The notes under the pieces are model-generated. The model was not told where the DNA came from, did not search any database, and saw only the letters and a program-made list of their open reading frames with translations. From NCBI RefSeq assembly GCF_043729335.1, contig NZ_JAYTLQ010000019.1, positions 62,001-126,000 on the forward strand: a stretch of DNA of 64,000 bases. The letters run 5' to 3'. Origin of the DNA: Crenothrix sp043729335. GTDB lineage: Bacteria; Pseudomonadota; Gammaproteobacteria; Methylococcales; Methylomonadaceae. This document shows positions 43,610 to 51,631 of this stretch, piece after piece (position 1 is the first letter of the stretch; every line of letters starts with the position of its first letter). The position numbers and the translations under genes are program-made.

Positions 43610-43762
43610 ATCGATAACGTTGATGAGGCGGCCATTATATAGTAACAAAAAAAATAAACTAGCCTATCTATGGTTTTTTTATTACAAATTGGTATATTTA
43701 CAGGAACATTGGTTACTGAATTGCATAAATCAAGCACTTACACCCTTTAAGCGAGTTGTAAA

Positions 43763-44419
43763 ATGACATGGCGTACTAAGTATTTTTACCTACTGTTGCT
43801 CATGCTGCTGAGTAAACCGTCTCTTGCCGATGATAATTTGCTTATGTTGGGTGATTTTTCGTCAGGCTCACTCACAAATTGGCAAATCCGAGAATTTAAA
43901 AATAAGACCCAATATCAATTTATCGATGACGCGGGCACTAAAGTTTTAAAAGCAGAAAGTGTTAATAGTGCTTCCGGACTTTTTAAAGAGCAGCGCATTG
44001 ATCTGCAAAAAACACCGATCCTCAATTGGCGCTGGCGCGTTGATAACATGCTTGGAAAAATTGACGAGCAATCCCGTTCAGGCGATGACTATGCCGCACG
44101 AATTTATGTGGTTGTTCCTAGTGGTATCGCTTTTTGGCGTACTAAAGCCATTAATTATGTCTGGGCCAGCACTACACCCAAAGGGAAAGCATGGCCAAAC
44201 GCCTTTGCGGGCGATAACGTTATGATGATCGCTGTTCGTTCATCCGATGATAAAACTGGCACATGGTATACAGAAAAGCGGAATGTGCTTGCCGATTTTA
44301 AACAACAATTCCATGAAGATATCCCGTATATTGATGCCGTCGCCATTATGACAGATACCGACAACACCCAAGGTAAGGCTACTGCTTACTATGGTGATAT
44401 TTACTTTAGCAAAAACTGA
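43763..44419 (+). CDS. DUF3047 exported protein
   Basis: A 218-residue protein with a signal peptide (ending near PSLA/DD) and the DUF3047 pattern: LNWRWRVDNMLGKIDEQSRSGDDYAARIYVVV, INYVWAS, and DKTGTWYTEKRNVLADFKQQF, DAVAIMTDTDNTQGKATAYYGDI. Function is unknown; the fold is likely a beta-sandwich in the periplasm. It ends 2 bases before the radical SAM gene, with which it is co-transcribed. Confidence 0.88.
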   Translation: MTWRTKYFYLLLLMLLSKPSLADDNLLMLGDFSSGSLTNWQIREFKNKTQYQFIDDAGTKVLKAESVNSASGLFKEQRIDLQKTPILNWRWRVDNMLGKIDEQSRSGDDYAARIYVVVPSGIAFWRTKAINYVWASTTPKGKAWPNAFAGDNVMMIAVRSSDDKTGTWYTEKRNVLADFKQQFHEDIPYIDAVAIMTDTDNTQGKATAYYGDIYFSKN

Positions 44420-44421
44420 TT

Positions 44422-45390
44422 ATGCACGATACGCTTCCTTATCTTAAACATACCGATTTTCCTGCCATTAATCGGCATGCACTACAAATAGTGCAGCTTA
44501 ACTTGGGCTATTTGTGTAATCTCAGTTGTACGCATTGCCACGTTAATGCAGGCCCCAAGCGTACGGAACTTATGGATAAGGCCACTATTGACCTCATTTT
44601 GGATTTTGTGCAGCAGCATGCTATCCATACGCTGGATTTAACCGGCGGTGCTCCAGAAATGAATCCGCATTTTAAATATTTAGTTACTAAGGCCAGAAAT
44701 CTGGGTATTAAGGTTATTGATCGCTGTAATTTGGTCATCCTGCAAGAACCTGGCTATGAAGATGTCGCTGGATTTTTGGCCGAGCATAACGTTGAAATTA
44801 TTGCCTCTTTGCCGTGCTATTTAGAAGATAACGTCGATAAGCAACGTGGCAAGGGTACGTTTAATGCGAGCTTGTTAGCCTTGCAAAAACTAAACAAGCT
44901 AGGTTACGGGCAACCGAATAGTCCGCTCAAACTCAATCTGGTCTTTAACCCGCAAGGCACTAGCTTACCTCCCGAGCAAAATGCATTGGAATTCGCTTAC
45001 AAGCAGCATTTAAAACAGCACTATGACATTGACTTTAATCAGTTATTTGCACTAGCTAATTTGCCCATTCAGCGTTTTGGCAGTATGTTAATTAGCAAAG
45101 GGTTATTTGATGATTATATGCAAGTTTTAAAAAACAGCCACTGCGAAAACAATCTTGAGCATGTGATGTGCCGTAATACCTTGAGCATTGATTGGCAAGG
45201 CTATGTTTACGACTGCGACTTTAATCAAATGCTAAATCTGCCCCTGGGTGGCTATGATAAAGCCAAGATTCATCTTCGTGAGTTATTGGATGATAGTCTG
45301 ACTGATGCGGCGATTGCGGTAGGTGAACATTGTTATGGCTGCACCGCTGGGCAAGGCAGTAGTTGTGGTGGCGCGTTGCAGTTAACCTAA
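44422..45390 (+). CDS. arsS: ArsS-like radical SAM protein (DUF3641)
   Basis: A 322-residue radical SAM enzyme with the cluster motif CNLSCTHC at about 31-38 and the glycine motif DLTGGAPEMNP. The C-terminal domain carries extra Cys (CRNTLSIDWQGYVYDCDFNQ, then CYGCTAGQGSSCGG), fitting an auxiliary FeS site. This layout is that of ArsS, proposed to add 5'-deoxyadenosine to arsenic in arsenosugar synthesis. No arsM or ars gene is adjacent, so the substrate here stays open. Confidence 0.85.
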   Translation: MHDTLPYLKHTDFPAINRHALQIVQLNLGYLCNLSCTHCHVNAGPKRTELMDKATIDLILDFVQQHAIHTLDLTGGAPEMNPHFKYLVTKARNLGIKVIDRCNLVILQEPGYEDVAGFLAEHNVEIIASLPCYLEDNVDKQRGKGTFNASLLALQKLNKLGYGQPNSPLKLNLVFNPQGTSLPPEQNALEFAYKQHLKQHYDIDFNQLFALANLPIQRFGSMLISKGLFDDYMQVLKNSHCENNLEHVMCRNTLSIDWQGYVYDCDFNQMLNLPLGGYDKAKIHLRELLDDSLTDAAIAVGEHCYGCTAGQGSSCGGALQLT

Positions 45391-45419
45391 CGGATGCGGG
45401 TTGAATTTACAAGTTAAAG

Positions 45420-45477
45420 CGGGGCAAGTGAATTACTCGTGCGTGGTAAGTTTTCCAATCAATGAGTGCCCCGTTTT
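45420..45477 (+). terminator. Probable terminator after arsS
   Basis: CGGGGCA (45420-45426) pairs with TGCCCCG (45467-45473), followed by TTTT. The 40-base loop is long for a simple intrinsic terminator, so this is moderately supported. Confidence 0.5.
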
Positions 45478-45630
45478 ATGTAGATCGCCCAGAATGGCAT
45501 GAAATAAATTTCAAGTATGTGTGACAACAGACGGACATTATTTTTAAAAATTAATATTATAAAAGTTTACGCTTAACCACCTTGAGTATCTTTTAATCAG
45601 GCACTGGGGATTTTTTATGAATGTCATTTT

Positions 45631-46542
45631 ATGAATAATTATTTCGAGTCTGCGGTTTCTAAGCAGCCCACATCGCTCAGCATAATGGTCGACATTTTAG
45701 GGCTGCTGATTTTATTAGGATTACTAGGCGCTGGATTTTGGCATTTGCTAGAATCTGTAACTGATATTTCTCCCTGGTTGTTTGGGTTGCTGTGCATCGG
45801 GGGATTTGTTGGCTTTTCCCTGGTAGGGCTTTTAGTTGTGCATCGACAGGTTTATCAGCGACTAACCGTGGGGGTAACGTTAATTGACAATGGCGTGGTA
45901 GGCTGGTTTTTTTCTGGAATGCTAGTGATTTATGGTATTACTTTAGGTTTAATTGTCGTGGCTACCTGGCAAAGCTCTTCCCAAGTATCAGAAATTGTTT
46001 CTAAAGAAGCGGCTGGGATTGCGGCTATTTATCGGGATATAACGGGTTATCCATCACCTGCAAGAGAAGCGCTGGATAAACAAATTTTTAACTACACGGC
46101 CTTTATTGTAGAAAAAGAATGGCCTGCTCAACGTCGAGGGGAAATTTTGGATGGAGGGACGCGTATGCTTAATGATTTTCAGCGCAATTTATACCGTTTT
46201 GAACCCAAAACAGAAAGTCAAAAGATGTTACATGCGGAGGCACTCAGCATGTTTAATCGAATGGTCGAATACCGTCGTATGCGCATAGAAACTGTGCATT
46301 GGGGCGCTCCGCCCATTTTATGGGCTGTGGTGTTGGTGGGCGGTGTATTGTGCATTAATTTTTCTTATTGTTTTCATTTAGAGGACGTAAGATTGCATGC
46401 ATTATTAACAGGAGGACTGGCGACCATGATTGGATTGTTGATTTTTCTGACCGCTGCGTTAGACCGTCCCTATCACGGTGCGGTGAGTGTGCCATCTGAT
46501 GCTTACCAATTGATTATTAACAAGGTTATGACAGTTGAATAA
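45631..46542 (+). CDS. DUF4239-like membrane protein
   Basis: A 303-residue protein with hydrophobic segments near 20-42, 49-72, 92-115, and, after a soluble stretch of about 90 residues, 228-248 and 258-278. The central region (VSKEAAGIAAIYRDITGYPSPAREALDKQIFNYTAFIVEKEWP) and the end (LTAALDRPYHGAVSVPSDAYQLI) match the bestrophin-like DUF4239 family, whose members may be anion channels. Function not established. It is a single gene with no clear operon partners. Confidence 0.8.
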   Translation: MNNYFESAVSKQPTSLSIMVDILGLLILLGLLGAGFWHLLESVTDISPWLFGLLCIGGFVGFSLVGLLVVHRQVYQRLTVGVTLIDNGVVGWFFSGMLVIYGITLGLIVVATWQSSSQVSEIVSKEAAGIAAIYRDITGYPSPAREALDKQIFNYTAFIVEKEWPAQRRGEILDGGTRMLNDFQRNLYRFEPKTESQKMLHAEALSMFNRMVEYRRMRIETVHWGAPPILWAVVLVGGVLCINFSYCFHLEDVRLHALLTGGLATMIGLLIFLTAALDRPYHGAVSVPSDAYQLIINKVMTVE

Positions 46543-46601
46543 GCGAGGTATACGCGAATTTTATGCCTTAAGCTGCTAATTCATTCAAGACTTTGCTAGT
46601 A

Positions 46602-47114
46602 ATGTCAAATTTAAAAACTCAATATGCAGCCGCCTACAGAGCGATAGATTTTCGCAAATATCCTGAGCTTTATCCTGTGGGAAAAGGTGAGCAAGGGGTT
46701 CTTATGGCAGAACCTTACAAATCGGAAATTTTGCCTTTTTGGCGATTTAAAACGCTTGCGATGGCTCAGCAATCCGCGGAAAAAATTTATGCTTTGTTTT
46801 TGGCGTATAAACAAACCAATGAATTTGTGGGCATGGACATGGCGCGTAAATATCTGATGATGGGCTGGACGAGATCTCGTCGTTACGCTAATCATCCCAG
46901 TGGCCGAAAATATAACCCCGATAAAAGCGTTAAGAAGCAAGCTGATGATGCATTAACCTCCGAAAAAGCGCAAGCAGCAGCCATTTTTTTTGCGTACTAT
47001 CAAAAAGCCAAAACTGATCAAGATTACCTTCAAATGCTTAAAGAGCATGTGATATTGTACAAAAACTATTGTTCAAGGCATGACTCAAAAGCCGTGCATC
47101 TGAAAGATTATTAG
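46602..47114 (+). CDS. DUF4385 protein
   Basis: A 170-residue soluble protein following the DUF4385 pattern: YRAIDFRKYPELYPVGKGEQGVLMAEPYKSEILPFWRFKT, DMARKYLMMGWTRSRRYANHPSGRKY, and the DYLQMLKEHVILYKNYC end. Function is unknown. ATG 46602 (MSNLKTQ) is taken over an in-frame TTG 9 bases earlier. Confidence 0.85.
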   Translation: MSNLKTQYAAAYRAIDFRKYPELYPVGKGEQGVLMAEPYKSEILPFWRFKTLAMAQQSAEKIYALFLAYKQTNEFVGMDMARKYLMMGWTRSRRYANHPSGRKYNPDKSVKKQADDALTSEKAQAAAIFFAYYQKAKTDQDYLQMLKEHVILYKNYCSRHDSKAVHLKDY

Positions 47115-47128
47115 GTGATTGATTTAGT

Positions 47129-47224
47129 GGCTACCAACTAAGACGGGACAGTTTTAAAAAAGCCGTTCGTGGTGAGCTTGTCGAACCATGAACCACAAGT
47201 CCTTCGACAAGCTCAGACGAACGG
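47129..47224. repeat. Composite intergenic repeat with palindrome
   Basis: A block beginning GGCTACCAACT (47129-47150) resembles 641-664. It is followed by an inverted repeat: CCGTTCGT-GG-TGAGCTTGTCGAA at 47163-47185 against TTCGACAAGCTCA-G-ACGAACGG at 47203-47224. The arm core TTCGACAAGCTCA is also in the half-element at 2721-2744. It sits between convergent DUF4385 and DUF393 genes and could act as a two-way terminator. Confidence 0.7.
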
Positions 47225-47280
47225 ACGCTCCGTAGCCGATTTCAGTTAAGTAGGGTTTTTCAGGGCAGTTTGGGGCAGGT

Positions 47281-47658
47281 TTACCAACGGGCTTTTTTGC
47301 GATTCCATTGATATAGATAATGGGCGAATTTGTTGTATAAAGTCTCGGCAATAGTGCTTAGCACAGGCACGGCCAGTAGTTTTCCAAGCCAGCGCTGCGT
47401 TGGCGTGCGTATCCACAGTTCTTTAAAGGCTTCGGAGCCTACATGGATGCGGCCTTGCTCATCTTTAATATGCAAGCGCTCGCGCACTTCTTCCACCGTC
47501 GCGCCAAGCTGCTGAACCGCTTCAGGGTTTTTATGGATATCAATCCATTCGATATCCACGTCATACAAGCCCATGACTTGACGCTGAGAATTAATACCCG
47601 CGCGACATACCGGGCAAGCACTATTGAAATAAACCTGTGGTTTTGCTGGGTTGCTCAA
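47281..47658 (-). CDS. DUF393 (DCC-type) thiol oxidoreductase-like protein
   Basis: A 125-residue protein of the DCC/DUF393 family. The redox-like motif CPVC is at residues 15-18 after a strand (QVYFNSACPVC), then IEWIDIHKNPEAV and a GxxxF helix (VGSEAFKELWIRTP). Members are thioredoxin-fold proteins of unclear role. It has no operon partner. Confidence 0.87.
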   Translation of the reverse strand: MSNPAKPQVYFNSACPVCRAGINSQRQVMGLYDVDIEWIDIHKNPEAVQQLGATVEEVRERLHIKDEQGRIHVGSEAFKELWIRTPTQRWLGKLLAVPVLSTIAETLYNKFAHYLYQWNRKKARW

Positions 47659-47771
47659 TTTTGTAACCTATAACGTAGTCAGAAATAATGAGGCGTTCAA
47701 TGAACTCAGGTAAGGAATCGGTTTAGACAAAGCTTACGGAATATCCCCAAATTTCGCAAATAACATTCCTT

Positions 47772-47933
47772 CTATTCACTTTTGCGATCATCTTCATCAT
47801 TCTTTTCAGTGTCTTCGCCATAATCCCGTAGTTTTTTACCTTCCTTGTTCTCGTTGGCAGACACCTTCATCATAAACACCATTCCGGTCACCACCACTAT
47901 CACCATCACTACTTCCATTATCATGCGCATCAT
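47772..47933 (-). CDS. Small single-helix membrane protein
   Basis: A 53-residue frame: a Met/Val-rich hydrophobic helix (about residues 4-22, IMEVVMVIVVVTGMVFMM) followed by a strongly charged tail (NENKEGKKLRDYGEDTEKNDEDDRKSE). AGGGG stands 8 bases before ATG 47933 (in-frame ATGs at 47939 and 47930 also exist). The helix-plus-acidic-tail layout and good ribosome site support a real small protein; I recognise no family. Confidence 0.55.
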   Translation of the reverse strand: MMRMIMEVVMVIVVVTGMVFMMKVSANENKEGKKLRDYGEDTEKNDEDDRKSE

Positions 47934-48065
47934 TGTCATCACCCCTATTATAGTAAGTTGAGAGTTAGCGGAGCATCCTTTTCTCTGCCATCTTGCAGAT
48001 TTTGTTAGCTTATCTTTTAGCCCTCATTTGATGGCCTGTCAACCTCTTTAACCGTTATGAGCAGG

Positions 48066-49790
48066 CTATGGCGTTATTTGATAAAGCAATATTAAAATAA
48101 TTATCAGCAGTAGTGCAGATAACCCCTGCCAAAATCGCAATGGATTACGCTGTATCAGTGGGATGAAATCTTCGGTGTGCATAAAGCTGGGATTGGGATT
48201 ATTTAAGTCGTACAGAAATTCCGTCAATTCGTTATAACGGGTATGTGGCGTTATCGCCGTGGCTTTTTTTAGTGCGCCATCAATCCAGAGGGGAACCATA
48301 GGGTTATGATGAAAACTCGGCACATAGCGTAAGCTGGCTAAATAACCCTGGCTGGGTTTTTCTGGCATATCCTGGCTAAACGGTAAGCTGCCATTGAGCA
48401 TTTCATAAGCAATCACTGCCAGAGAATATAGGTCAGATTTTACTGTACCGCGTTGTGCGCTGTGGTATTCGGGGGCGGTGTAATTCAGCGTACCCAAAAT
48501 ATTATCTTCGCTATCCGCATCTATAGGTAAAATTTCGGAGATACCGGCAATTTTTACCGAACCAAAATCGATAATTTTAACCACGCCGTTTTTGTCGAAC
48601 ATAATATTTTCCGGCTTAAGATCTTGGTGCAGCATCTCTTTACGGTGGAAAGCATGCAAGCCCTTGGCAATTTGTTCCACTATTTTTCGAACCGTTAAGA
48701 TGTCGGCTTTGGGGTTAGCCGTTATCCATTCTCTTAAGGTGTGCCCTTCCAGATATTCGGTGACGTAATACACGCAGCTTTTAATACGGTCACTGCTGAG
48801 AACTTTAAGCACATTATCATGATTAATACGCTTTCCCGCCCATTCTTCATGCAAAAAATGCTCAATGAAATGAGTGTCGTCATCATAAAGTATGGAGGGT
48901 GTTTTTAGGATGACCTGCGTATGGGTGAGGGTATCCAAGGCGCGGTAAATTTGGGTACGCTTGCTGGCATGCAGTTCCGCTTCGATACGATAGCCATCCA
49001 GCAGCATACCCGACTGTAACGGCGGTGGAAACGGAAGATTGGCGTGGCGACGCAGGATTTCGTCTTCCTTGGCATCCGGTAAGCCTTCAACCCTGAGCAA
49101 TTGGCAGGTCAGATTATCATCGCTGTTATTGGTCTTGGCCTGTTGCACAATGTTTGCAGCCAAAATGGACAGCTCGATGTTTTCGGCAAGTAAGTTCTTT
49201 AGGGTTTTATCGTCGATGAAATCGTGTATGCCATCTGTGGTCATCAAAAACAGATCATTTTTTTCCAGAGGCAGGGTTTTGTAATCCACTTCTAATCGGG
49301 GCTCTATGCCCATCGCACGGCTTAAGTAGTTTTTATCATGAGAAGCCCAGATACGATGGTCGCGGGTGATTTGTTCAAAATTGCCTTTCCGCACACGATA
49401 AATTCTGGAATCGCCAATATGAAAAATGTGTGCAGTGGTGGATTTCAAAACAATAATGCTTAAGGTGCTCACCATGCCTTTAGCTGATTGATAACGGATT
49501 TGGCCTTGGCTGTACAGCCATGAATTTGTGGCGGAAAGGATTTTTTGTCCAGCCTGCTTAACCGACCAAGTATCCGGTGTGCTGTAATAATCGCTAAGAA
49601 AACTGCCAACACAGGATTGGCTGGCCAATTTGCCGGCATCGCTGCCGCTCATGCCATCGGCAATGGCAGCAACAATGCCTTTGTGGGTCAGTTGCGGTTC
49701 GTCCGGCATGATAGCGCCGACAAAATCTTCGTTGTCGGCCTTTATGCCTTTATCGGTAGCAAAGCCAATGCTGGCTTTGAGTGTGGTCAT
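48066..49790 (-). CDS. PP2C phosphatase-Ser/Thr kinase fusion with C-terminal TM
   Basis: A 574-residue two-enzyme protein. A PP2C-type phosphatase domain (about 1-235) shows IADGMSGSDAGKL and TTDGIHDFID. A kinase domain (about 265-530) has the Lys in VILKTP (about 296), the catalytic loop HQDLKPEN (about 387) and DFGSVK (about 407); the usual Arg before the catalytic Asp is Gln, so it is a non-RD kinase. One TM helix ends the protein. It follows narK by 2 bases (ATG 49790; TTG 49796 would overlap narK), so it is co-expressed with nitrate uptake and may tune it. Target unknown. Confidence 0.9.
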   Translation of the reverse strand: MTTLKASIGFATDKGIKADNEDFVGAIMPDEPQLTHKGIVAAIADGMSGSDAGKLASQSCVGSFLSDYYSTPDTWSVKQAGQKILSATNSWLYSQGQIRYQSAKGMVSTLSIIVLKSTTAHIFHIGDSRIYRVRKGNFEQITRDHRIWASHDKNYLSRAMGIEPRLEVDYKTLPLEKNDLFLMTTDGIHDFIDDKTLKNLLAENIELSILAANIVQQAKTNNSDDNLTCQLLRVEGLPDAKEDEILRRHANLPFPPPLQSGMLLDGYRIEAELHASKRTQIYRALDTLTHTQVILKTPSILYDDDTHFIEHFLHEEWAGKRINHDNVLKVLSSDRIKSCVYYVTEYLEGHTLREWITANPKADILTVRKIVEQIAKGLHAFHRKEMLHQDLKPENIMFDKNGVVKIIDFGSVKIAGISEILPIDADSEDNILGTLNYTAPEYHSAQRGTVKSDLYSLAVIAYEMLNGSLPFSQDMPEKPSQGYLASLRYVPSFHHNPMVPLWIDGALKKATAITPHTRYNELTEFLYDLNNPNPSFMHTEDFIPLIQRNPLRFWQGLSALLLIIILILLYQITP

Positions 49791-49792
49791 TG

Positions 49793-51283
49793 TCAACTTA
49801 ACTCAATCATTTCAATAGAACCATCTTCCAGCACTTCTGCCATGTGGCCTTGTGGTTCATCAATAAATTGCACGGCCAGTAATACCGTTACCGCTACCCC
49901 GCCCATTACCAAGAAAAAGATCGATGGCGTAACAAACGACAAGATAGTCAAAAACACCACCCCGCCAACATTACCATACGCCCCCACCATACCGGCAATC
50001 TGTCCGGTCATACGGCGTTTAATTAACGGTACGATAGCATAGACTGCACCGCAGCCACCCGACACAAAACAAGAGCACGACATCGTCAGCAACACCACCA
50101 CAACGATCGGCCACTCGGCATCAATGGACGACATAATAAAATAACCCAATGCCATGCCGGCCATAAATACCGTCAGCGAAAACTTGCGGCCAAACTTATC
50201 GCTAAACCAGCCGCCCATAGGCCGCGCCACCAAGTTGATAAAGGCAAAACAGCCGCCTAACAAACCGGCTTGTATCATGGTAATGCCTTGCGTTTCATGA
50301 AAAGTTTCAAAAAAGAACATCGGCAACATTGATACGACAGCAAGCTCAGAACCAAAGGCAATCATATACGCCAAGTCTAAAATCGCCACTTGTTTAAACT
50401 TGTATTTATGAATCTCTTCGATAGGCTTTTGCAAATGCTCTTCGTTAATATGCACGATTTTGTACACGTTATAGGCAAACAAGCACCAGATAGCAATATG
50501 GATGAACACCGCTGTGGTAGCTGAGATCAGGCTTGTATAATTGGCGCCACCAAAAGCCGATACCTTCCAAGTGATCAAGCTTAATGCCGCATACAAAGGT
50601 ATATTCATCAGCACATAAAAGAACAGATCCCAGATGCTGGATACTTCCATTGCACCGGCTTTTTTGGGTTTAAAATAAGTCGAGCCTTTCGGGGTGTCGG
50701 TCACACTAAAAAAATACACCACTGAATAGAGCAGGGCGATAACACCGGTGCAAGCAATGGCATAACGCCAGCCTTCATCGCCACCAAACATTAGCGCAAG
50801 CGATGGCAAGGCGATAGCGGCAGCGGCAGAACCAAAATTACCCCAGCCGCCGTAAATGCCTTCAGCAATACCAACCTGTTTGGCCGGAAACCACTCGCCC
50901 ACCATGCGAATGCCGATAACAAAGCCCGCACCAATAAAGCCCATTAAAAACCGCGCTAACGCCAGCTCTTGAAAGTTAGTGGCGACCGCGAACATAAAGC
51001 AGGGGATACTGCCCAGCGCCAGCAAAGTTGAATAAGTGCGTTTAGGGCCGAACTTATCCACCAGAATGCCAATAATAATACGTGCCGGAATGGTCAACGC
51101 CACGTTTAAAATTAGGATGGTTTTGATTTCCGGCTGACTAAGATTAAGCGTTTTGGCAATCGACAGCATTAACGGTGCATGGTTAAACCACACGACAAAG
51201 CTGATAAAGAACGCTATCCAGGTCATGTGCAGGATTTTAATGTTCCCCGAAAACGAGAACAGGTTGAGTTTGGGTGATGACAT
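49793..51283 (-). CDS. narK: NarK/NasA-type nitrate/nitrite MFS transporter
   Basis: A 496-residue, 12-helix MFS protein of the nitrate-nitrite porter family. Signature-like segments are WIAFFISFVVWFNHAPLM in helix 1, RIIIGILVDKFGPKRTYS, ALARFLMGFIGAGFVIGIRMVGEWFPAKQVGIAEGIYGGWGNFGSA in helices 4-5, and NLVARPMGGWFSDKFGRK in the second half. It imports nitrate for assimilation. ATG 51283 has GGAG 9 bases upstream. A sigma-54 promoter at 51342-51327 reads into it. Confidence 0.93.
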   Translation of the reverse strand: MSSPKLNLFSFSGNIKILHMTWIAFFISFVVWFNHAPLMLSIAKTLNLSQPEIKTILILNVALTIPARIIIGILVDKFGPKRTYSTLLALGSIPCFMFAVATNFQELALARFLMGFIGAGFVIGIRMVGEWFPAKQVGIAEGIYGGWGNFGSAAAAIALPSLALMFGGDEGWRYAIACTGVIALLYSVVYFFSVTDTPKGSTYFKPKKAGAMEVSSIWDLFFYVLMNIPLYAALSLITWKVSAFGGANYTSLISATTAVFIHIAIWCLFAYNVYKIVHINEEHLQKPIEEIHKYKFKQVAILDLAYMIAFGSELAVVSMLPMFFFETFHETQGITMIQAGLLGGCFAFINLVARPMGGWFSDKFGRKFSLTVFMAGMALGYFIMSSIDAEWPIVVVVLLTMSCSCFVSGGCGAVYAIVPLIKRRMTGQIAGMVGAYGNVGGVVFLTILSFVTPSIFFLVMGGVAVTVLLAVQFIDEPQGHMAEVLEDGSIEMIELS

Positions 51284-51326
51284 GATGCGTTGCTCCATCA
51301 AATAAAAGTTACGTTATTTAGGTAAA

Positions 51327-51342
51327 AGCAATTGTTATGCCA
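51327..51342 (-). promoter_or_regulatory. Sigma-54 promoter of narK
   Basis: On the minus strand TGGCATAACAATTGCT matches TGGCAC-R-N4-TTGCW with one change; GG and GC are 10 bases apart as required. Predicted start near 51316, about 33 bases before ATG 51283. Confidence 0.82.
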
Positions 51343-51495
51343 TATTAGTTGGGATGGGGTAATTTAAGAGTGGTGTTTATTTTGGGGCGTGTTTCTATAA
51401 GGATGGGGCAATAGATAGTCTGCAAAATTAGAGTGCTTCTATTAAGGTAGTAGCCGCTAGTCATCCGTTTTTTATGCACTATAAATGCACCCTGC

Positions 51496-51510
51496 GCACT
51501 GATTTAGTGC
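51496..51510. promoter_or_regulatory. NtrC-type enhancer site 1
   Basis: GCACTGATTTAGTGC is a GCAC-N7-GTGC dyad, the core of NtrC sites, and is further extended (GCGCAC...GTGCGC). Its centre at 51503 is 72 bases upstream of the nirB -24 box and about 160 bases upstream of the narK -24 box. Confidence 0.78.
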
Positions 51511-51518
51511 GCCAATAC

Positions 51519-51533
51519 GCACAGCTTTTGTGC
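51519..51533. promoter_or_regulatory. NtrC-type enhancer site 2
   Basis: GCACAGCTTTTGTGC is a second GCAC-N7-GTGC dyad, centred 23 bases from site 1. Two nearby sites allow NtrC oligomers to assemble. Confidence 0.78.
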
Positions 51534-51574
51534 TCATTATTAAAAATGCGCTATAAATCAGTTTGTTGATTTTA

Positions 51575-51590
51575 TGGCATACGAATTGCT
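51575..51590 (+). promoter_or_regulatory. Sigma-54 promoter of nirB
   Basis: TGGCATACGAATTGCT matches TGGCAC-R-N4-TTGCW with one change and correct 10-base GG-GC spacing. Predicted start near 51601, about 31 bases before the nirB ATG. Confidence 0.85.
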
Positions 51591-51631
51591 TTATCTATAA
51601 TAACGGAACAATCGAGTTATTGGGGTAGAGC

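Noticed and set aside
43518..43766. 82-codon frame reading through the tRNA-Leu gene
   Set aside because: The clear cloverleaf of tRNA-Leu(UAA) on the other strand explains this sequence; the peptide is a well-known kind of tRNA artefact.
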